Origin: Saccharina japonica
Lineage: Eukaryota > Sar > Phaeophyceae > Laminariales > Laminariaceae
Direction: 5' to 3'
NCBI GenBank assembly: GCA_008828725.1
Contig: MEHQ01002123.1
Location: forward strand, 456,887 to 520,886
DNA: 64,000 bases
In this document: positions 62,201 through 64,000 of the stretch, piece after piece
Position numbering within the stretch: position 1 is the stretch's first letter
How the letters are laid out: each line of letters opens with the position of its first letter
Program-made: the position numbers and the translations under genes
The notes under the pieces: model-generated
Told to the model about the DNA's origin: nothing
What the model saw: the letters and a program-made list of their open reading frames with translations, nothing else
Database searches by the model: none

Positions 62201-63747
62201 TCCCCGCAGGGCAAGAGTACGGGACGACAACCGCAGGCATTAGCAATAGGAGTAGCAGCGACCCCTACGAAAACGAAGGTGGGTTACTATTCAGAATTTA
62301 TACCATTAAGACATTGCATCATGTATTTATGCTCTAACACTCGTACTGAACGCAAGGTGTTCAAAAGCTTTAAACTCAGTCGACACCTATTAATAGTACG
62401 CAGTGTTCATGCAAGTATTAATATACTTATGTTTTCCACGCGTCTCGGGTGTTTACTCTCGTGCGGTTTAGTGTCGTGCGGCCCTGCTCTACCGTAGAGT
62501 AATTTGTGCCTGTCATCGACTACTCCGTAACCGACTGCTATCCCTCGCGTCTACGTGGGCAGTTGTTTGTATACTTGGTAGTCTAAAGCGTAACGAGTAC
62601 CTAGTCACGCGGTTTCTACGAATTGCTGTCCTGGCTCAATTTATGACCGTGGTCTGAATGAAAGCAATGCACCAATCAGTGGAAGCGACGGAGCGACAGC
62701 TGTTAACTACGTACCCGTTCCTGGTACTCGTACGTCTTTACAGTAACACGGAATGCAGAACGAAGTCGATCGTTAGCTACTGTTAATACCAGGTATTTAA
62801 TACCGTTGTGCGTATTATTAGCACAAACGGCAGTGTCGCTTCGTGGTTTGCTAAACTGCGGTGATTGATACCTGGTATACCCGGAAGTTAGAAACAGCTC
62901 GGGGTAGCTCTGTTGTCCTTGTCGTTTTTTTCGCTAAGGGTCATGTATGAGTGATTAGTGACTCACTCCTGTGCGTCGATCGCTGCATGGCCTTTGCGTG
63001 TGTTTTGAAAGGAGCCTAACATCAGCCACCGGCGCAAAGTGAAGTACGTAACTCAAGTTTTTCCAGCCGATCACCCGCACTAAAAGCACCACCAAATCCC
63101 GATATAGAAAAAACACTAACTTAGCGTCAAGAGGAATACTTCGAGGTATGCAAGAAATAGTATGTATCTAATAAAATCCTGTTGCGTTCATGTTTCACCT
63201 TTTTAACGGCCGTTTTCTGCCTATATATTTATCGCGTCGTAATCCAATGCAAACGTTGTGAACATTAACGTTCTTGTTTATTTTCTTTGGCCAGGTCACA
63301 GCGTTCGTGTCGACTGTTGCAGGGGGACTCTTGGCCGCAGCGGGCTGGCTTCTTGTCCGCGCGAGCAGTTCCTCAGGACAAGCCATCAGCGCCGACCATT
63401 CGCAGGACAAATGCGAAAACACGTGGAACCCATTTATCCGCGACTCGCAGTCGCACACCATGGGAGGCCGCCACCCGTCTTGGTCGAATCGGCCAAACAA
63501 CCCCAATGATGATGATACACCCCCCGGCGGCGACCAGGTGGGGGATTCCCAGGCATCACGCGCTCAAGCACCTCCGGTGCAGGGCAGAGGGCAAGAGGTA
63601 GACGCGAAGGAGGGAAACGGGGGCACCAATGTGAGGGCTGAGGACGACGAGCAGCGTGGCGGCGGACAGAAAACGGATGGGGAGATTGAGCGAGAATGGC
63701 CGGTGTTTGGGTCGGGTGGGGTCGGGGGGAGGTTTGGCGCATTCTGA
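41157..63747 (+). CDS. MFSD5: MFS_5 family transporter, MFSD5/MOT2-type (11 exons, 5' exon not certain)
   Basis: A plasma- or endomembrane major facilitator of the MFS_5 family, whose algal member MOT2 is linked to molybdate uptake; the substrate here is inferred. Eleven exons join in phase to 540 codons plus TGA. Residues below count from 41157. FGEYIQGAHMYKIYS (20-34) matches the family's D-W-L-Q-G-P-Y-V-Y region. GSFLDRYGRRSG (62-73) is the major facilitator motif A. AGAGATLLATAFESWMVTEH follows, then SWNENYGD (185-192), QALFEGSMMTWIVVWVPA, YETCIGLYFPAM and GTVMNIFRVPMN. All are family landmarks in the right order. The last 125 residues are a hydrophilic Gly/Asp/Gln-rich tail with no family counterpart I know. 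The N-terminal helix is missing from the certain exons. Introns run to 6.3 kb, and one contains a full LINE. Confidence 0.93.
42194..42291 (+). CDS. MFSD5: MFS_5 transporter exon, residues 35-66
   Basis: Helix 3, then GSFLD, the first part of motif A. The acceptor is TCACCAG and the donor AG|GTGAGG; R67 is split. Confidence 0.93.
42892..43001 (+). CDS. MFSD5: MFS_5 transporter exon, residues 67-103
   Basis: Completes motif A (RYGRRSG), then a helix with LWALLNVVQCLLIRS and the LLLGRVIAG segment. The acceptor is GCCAAG and the donor G|GTATTG. Confidence 0.92.
43992..44197 (+). CDS. MFSD5: MFS_5 transporter exon, residues 104-172
   Basis: Carries ATAFESWMVTEHH, the most conserved family motif, and helices around WGIGLATIASGFVAEA, ending APFNVAIG. 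The acceptor is GGCCAG and the donor GGG|GTGAGG. Confidence 0.95.
45145..45234 (+). CDS. MFSD5: MFS_5 transporter exon, residues 173-202
   Basis: VSLVALVLIGLSWNENYGDR onward: helix 6 then the W-x-E-N-Y-G-D family motif. The acceptor is TGACAG and the donor CAG|GTAAAC. The 3' end of an antisense LINE lies only about 33 bp after this donor. Confidence 0.95.
45268..49755 (-). mobile_element. Full-length non-LTR retrotransposon (LINE), antisense in a transporter intron
   Basis: A 5' region of about 140 bp, one long ORF (49613 to 45954) and a 3' UTR of about 690 bp. The 3' end was set by comparison with the truncated copy at 25763-27556. It terminates in a (CAA)n-type tail (GTT repeats on the plus strand near 45268), as in RTE-like LINEs, which end in short simple repeats. 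The 5' boundary is approximate, and I could not recognise a target-site duplication. The ORF is uninterrupted, so the insertion is probably young. Confidence 0.92.
45954..49613 (-). CDS. LINE endonuclease/reverse transcriptase polyprotein, 1219 aa
   Basis: An Arg/Lys-rich N-terminal region (residues 1-120) is followed by an APE-type endonuclease: TYNVRT near 127, LQETR, VAYAPTE, VDANARTG, RIDYIL and SDHN, the usual order. After a linker, the reverse transcriptase carries NNYRGISL, EEQCGFRP, FIDLQKAYDSVDRELLW near 765, GLRQGCVLSPLLFN and the catalytic YADDAG near 890. A C-terminal region with GRPEKNWAQ resembles the end of RTE/Jockey-type proteins. There is no obvious RNase H domain. The product nicks target DNA and copies element RNA there. 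All catalytic motifs look intact. The clade is not settled by eye. Confidence 0.95.
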   Translation of the reverse strand: MVAMVFIFNPDAEELIPKAEGEHRHSGERNACSLGRGKAGHRVGKQTPRQRGRECRGWDGLGRLNPAIGNEGMHRARKQRAYITIKGKIQRKRQKRRRGRTARRLAKFAARVARARQQDARLVVATYNVRTLAVKGRNGYGRAECVLAKARQIGCDFIGLQETRRPGKTDFSAAGYRVFCSGQDDTEGRQGLYGVGLAVKETICRKSVYTHQLIDERLMSMRFELTGESVAVNLIVAYAPTEASLNTQLKEDFWKRLGHMVEQIPTKECLFVLVDANARTGKRMDGCGDGRVLGAYGRDELNSNGKRLLAFASDNKLALTNTFFSTRKGGISHTFNGISSRNDQKRIDYILTRQAHRSRVCDVKVHPQPPPPARADSDHNIVYAMVRLSGRFAPNRHVRTKNEIRPFDRQKFRSDGDCRRRVMTRILSKLPFLPPQPNSISEMAESFAGIILDAVAKEVPPPPRRTHKLGWCENAQTAAAFKIAWDARDDARRSMRIQKDKTAWKTLRTACANLRGVIDAGLHAYFEEYLAETERLLAANDQRGFYKHLKGTVGLDGRKARSEQFIMDEDGTLLRDKVRILERWAGFFGTLLTAKSPNLDPTISALFPQLPLAPSLGDEPTMDDMTAVVRGMPNWKAVGPDSLPAELLKLDHPEFIRYLHNLLVNVWRTGDVPQQWKDATIKVLHKKKDRSDCNNYRGISLVAHSGKVLLKMVASRLSNYCEAEGILPEEQCGFRPARSTVDMLFVVRRLQELGRAKQIPLYMCFIDLQKAYDSVDRELLWVVLARFGIPEKMLTVIRQFHEGMRARVRTDDGEHSEWFDVTQGLRQGCVLSPLLFNVFFAAVIHAVLIRFSEDPDILRDLVHLEEDLGADGVREDPLARVRRAIWGMLYADDAGVVSKSAEGLAKMMTVIVTVFEAAGLTVSEKKTETMLLRTPNQALRTSPLVIEAAGQRYKQTMQFLYLGGLIVANADIMPEIKRRIRLAWACYNRFKRELYDMEDAPFTLKVRMLKAEVMETLLYGCVTWTLGQEHFAELRTAHHKFLLRLIGFQRRQRTDHLMSYAKALKKAQCESVETTIRKRRLLFAGGVQRTTNERLTRRVMFGTIAGGTNPGPGRPEKNWAQCLADDLRVFRATEGSTESSPLLFGAETVLWPRAAKKRGVWYRGVGEAADHFMARWHRAEAERSWLRHTAEDAKRGDQERGGGAGAAALIQLSTNAETK
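50156..50278 (+). CDS. MFSD5: MFS_5 transporter exon, residues 203-243
   Basis: ALENIALDGRLLMMGLVQAL, then FEGSMMTWIVVWVPA, matching the family's Q-A-L-F-E motif in helix 7. The acceptor is GGCGCAG and the donor GAG|GTATGT. Confidence 0.95.
51695..51830 (+). CDS. MFSD5: MFS_5 transporter exon, residues 244-288
   Basis: Helix 8 (VIALGTVFSTLMMSMCGGSS) and a loop ending LVAAT. The acceptor is GAGCAAG and the donor G|GTCAGC. Confidence 0.9.
53032..53083 (+). CDS. MFSD5: MFS_5 transporter exon, residues 289-305
   Basis: A short 52-bp exon, LATTALAASSRGLTAE. It is placed by phase (2+2), by acceptor TGCGCAG and donor AA|GTGAGT, and by its position between helices 9 and 10. Confidence 0.8.
53122..53464 (+). 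mobile_element. tRNA-derived SINE with poly(A) tail
   Basis: The 5' part has RNA polymerase III internal promoter boxes: A box TGGGCTAGCAGG at 53138-53149 (one mismatch to the tRNA consensus) and B box GTTCGAGCC at 53183-53191, at a tRNA-like spacing. The head does not fold into a complete tRNA, since the acceptor stem does not close. It is followed by about 250 bp of unrelated body and a 22-base A tail (53443-53464). That is SINE architecture. It lies in the sense direction in a transporter intron. No target-site duplication was seen. Confidence 0.75.
54727..54895. repeat. Dispersed repeat, second copy
   Basis: Partner of 31949-32290, lacking its middle about 150 bp. It shares CTCCCTGAATTTTGC and GCATGAGGACATATAAAAC. 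Confidence 0.75.
55161..55280 (+). CDS. MFSD5: MFS_5 transporter exon, residues 306-345
   Basis: LLLMFLVYETCIGLYFPAMA, then CRSKYIDDRMRGTVMNIF, the family's helix 10 and the following loop. The acceptor is TTTTATAG and the donor AG|GTAAGC. Confidence 0.95.
56880..57012 (+). CDS. MFSD5: MFS_5 transporter exon, residues 346-390
   Basis: RVPMNLVAALMMMGPVG, then the helix VFGILAGLTGVATLIQ. The acceptor is ATGACAG and the donor CAG|GTACAA, phase 0. Confidence 0.93.
60528..60580. repeat. 12-bp tandem repeat GACATCGTCAAG
   Basis: About four to five copies, first and last diverged (GTCAGG). Open in the forward frame as an R-Q-G-H repeat, with no evidence of translation. Confidence 0.88.
61798..62277 (+). 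CDS. Low-complexity Ser/Pro/Thr/Ala-rich open segment, doubtful exon
   Basis: About 160 codons between a possible acceptor (GTGGCAG before 61798) and a good donor (AAG|GTGGGT at 62278). Composition: CATCACCAC-type repeats give S/P, then KSSEAHNSESSETALAKRAK and an A-T repeat. It does not fit the phase of the flanking transporter exons. An overlapping minus-strand frame is acidic and equally long. It could be an exon of a nested gene or merely repeat-derived. Confidence 0.18.
63295..63747 (+). CDS. MFSD5: MFS_5 transporter last exon, residues 391-540 and stop
   Basis: The last membrane helix (VTAFVSTVAGGLLAAAGWLL), then about 125 hydrophilic residues rich in Gly, Asp, Gln and Arg, ending GGVGGRFGAF and TGA. 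The acceptor is TGGCCAG. Joined directly to the exon at 56880-57012 it keeps phase and topology. An additional small exon in the 6.3-kb intron is possible but not needed. Confidence 0.85.
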   Translation, partial: VTAFVSTVAGGLLAAAGWLLVRASSSSGQAISADHSQDKCENTWNPFIRDSQSHTMGGRHPSWSNRPNNPNDDDTPPGGDQVGDSQASRAQAPPVQGRGQEVDAKEGNGGTNVRAEDDEQRGGGQKTDGEIEREWPVFGSGGVGGRFGAF

Positions 63748-64000
63748 TCGTACCTGTATCTTGTATATGTGAATGTACTGTCTGTGTATACGCATAGAAA
63801 TCAGAGCGCCACTGCTTGTACCTTACTTAGTGTGCTTGAATACATACCTACTACTGTAGAGTTATAAATAGCGCTCCTTACGACCGCGATACTTGTGTCA
63901 TATACATCAGTACCATATCAGGCAGGCATCGTCGGGAGGTCGATATCGTATGTTACTACAGTACTACGATTTGTGTTAAATACCTGGTACTCTTTTGGGT
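63748..64000. other. Downstream of the transporter stop
   Basis: Presumed 3' UTR and flank. Contains one TACCTGGTA copy (63981). No further gene seen before the window ends. Confidence 0.5.

Larger units (their letters stand above)
57013..63294. other. MFSD5: Last and largest transporter intron (6.3 kb)
   Basis: Holds a TTGCTTGT/TTGCTTAT tandem tract (about 57106-57188), a T-rich stretch at 58.2-58.6 kb, a 12-bp tandem array (60528-60580), and a Ser/Pro/Ala-rich open frame at 61.8-62.3 kb. Short exon-like pieces near 60040 (after TTTTCAG) and 60400 have plausible splice signals but no recognised sequence. Confidence 0.5.

Noticed and set aside
7319..63747. A functional cluster of M1PDH and the transporter
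   Set aside because: Divergent genes 16-18 kb apart, with unrelated known roles and a transposon-filled spacer; adjacency alone is not evidence.
3300..63989. TACCAGGTA as recursive splice (ratchet) sites
   Set aside because: CAG|GTA would fit such a site, but the 9-mer is about equally frequent in both orientations and occurs in intergenic DNA.

Overview
The window is nuclear DNA of a eukaryote, most likely a brown alga (Phaeophyceae). The main reason is a complete 15-exon gene on the minus strand for a mannitol-1-phosphate 5-dehydrogenase of the polyol-specific long-chain dehydrogenase family, with an extra N-terminal domain as in the brown algal enzymes. Introns are long (about 0.2 to 6.3 kb), splice sites are canonical GT-AG, and repeats fill the space between exons. 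The species assignment is an inference from one gene family and genome style.

Layout. 1-2.9 kb: a GC-rich tract with a decayed minus-strand reading frame that may be a copia-type relic. 2.9-7.3 kb: no gene seen. 7.3-22.6 kb (minus): the M1PDH gene; 15 exons join in phase into 527 codons plus a stop. 22.6-38.8 kb: an intergenic, repeat-rich tract holding one doubtful signal-peptide ORF, three GGGTACCC-rich modules, a 5'-truncated LINE copy, and a tight cluster of DNA-transposon-type elements at 33.1-36.4 kb, three of them with recognisable target-site duplications (8, 8 and 9 bp). 41.2-63.7 kb (plus): a second large gene, an MFS_5-family transporter (MFSD5/MOT2-type, molybdate-anion transporter family). 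Eleven exons join in phase into 540 codons; the first coding exon is uncertain (candidate at 38.8-39.0 kb). Its fifth intron carries a full-length LINE in antisense with an intact 1219-codon endonuclease/reverse transcriptase ORF, and a later intron carries a tRNA-derived SINE with a poly(A) tail.

The two genes are divergent and about 16-18 kb apart. M1PDH converts fructose-6-phosphate to mannitol-1-phosphate in the algal mannitol cycle; the transporter belongs to a family linked to molybdate uptake. I see no evidence that they work together.

The most striking unexplained signals are: (i) the 9-mer TACCAGGTA (or its complement TACCTGGTA), at least 39 exact copies against about 0.5 expected by chance, none in an assigned exon; (ii) a partial tandem duplication of M1PDH exon 7 that keeps an in-frame upstream splice acceptor; (iii) an internal duplication in the N-terminal domain of M1PDH. 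I found no evidence for a new multi-gene system.
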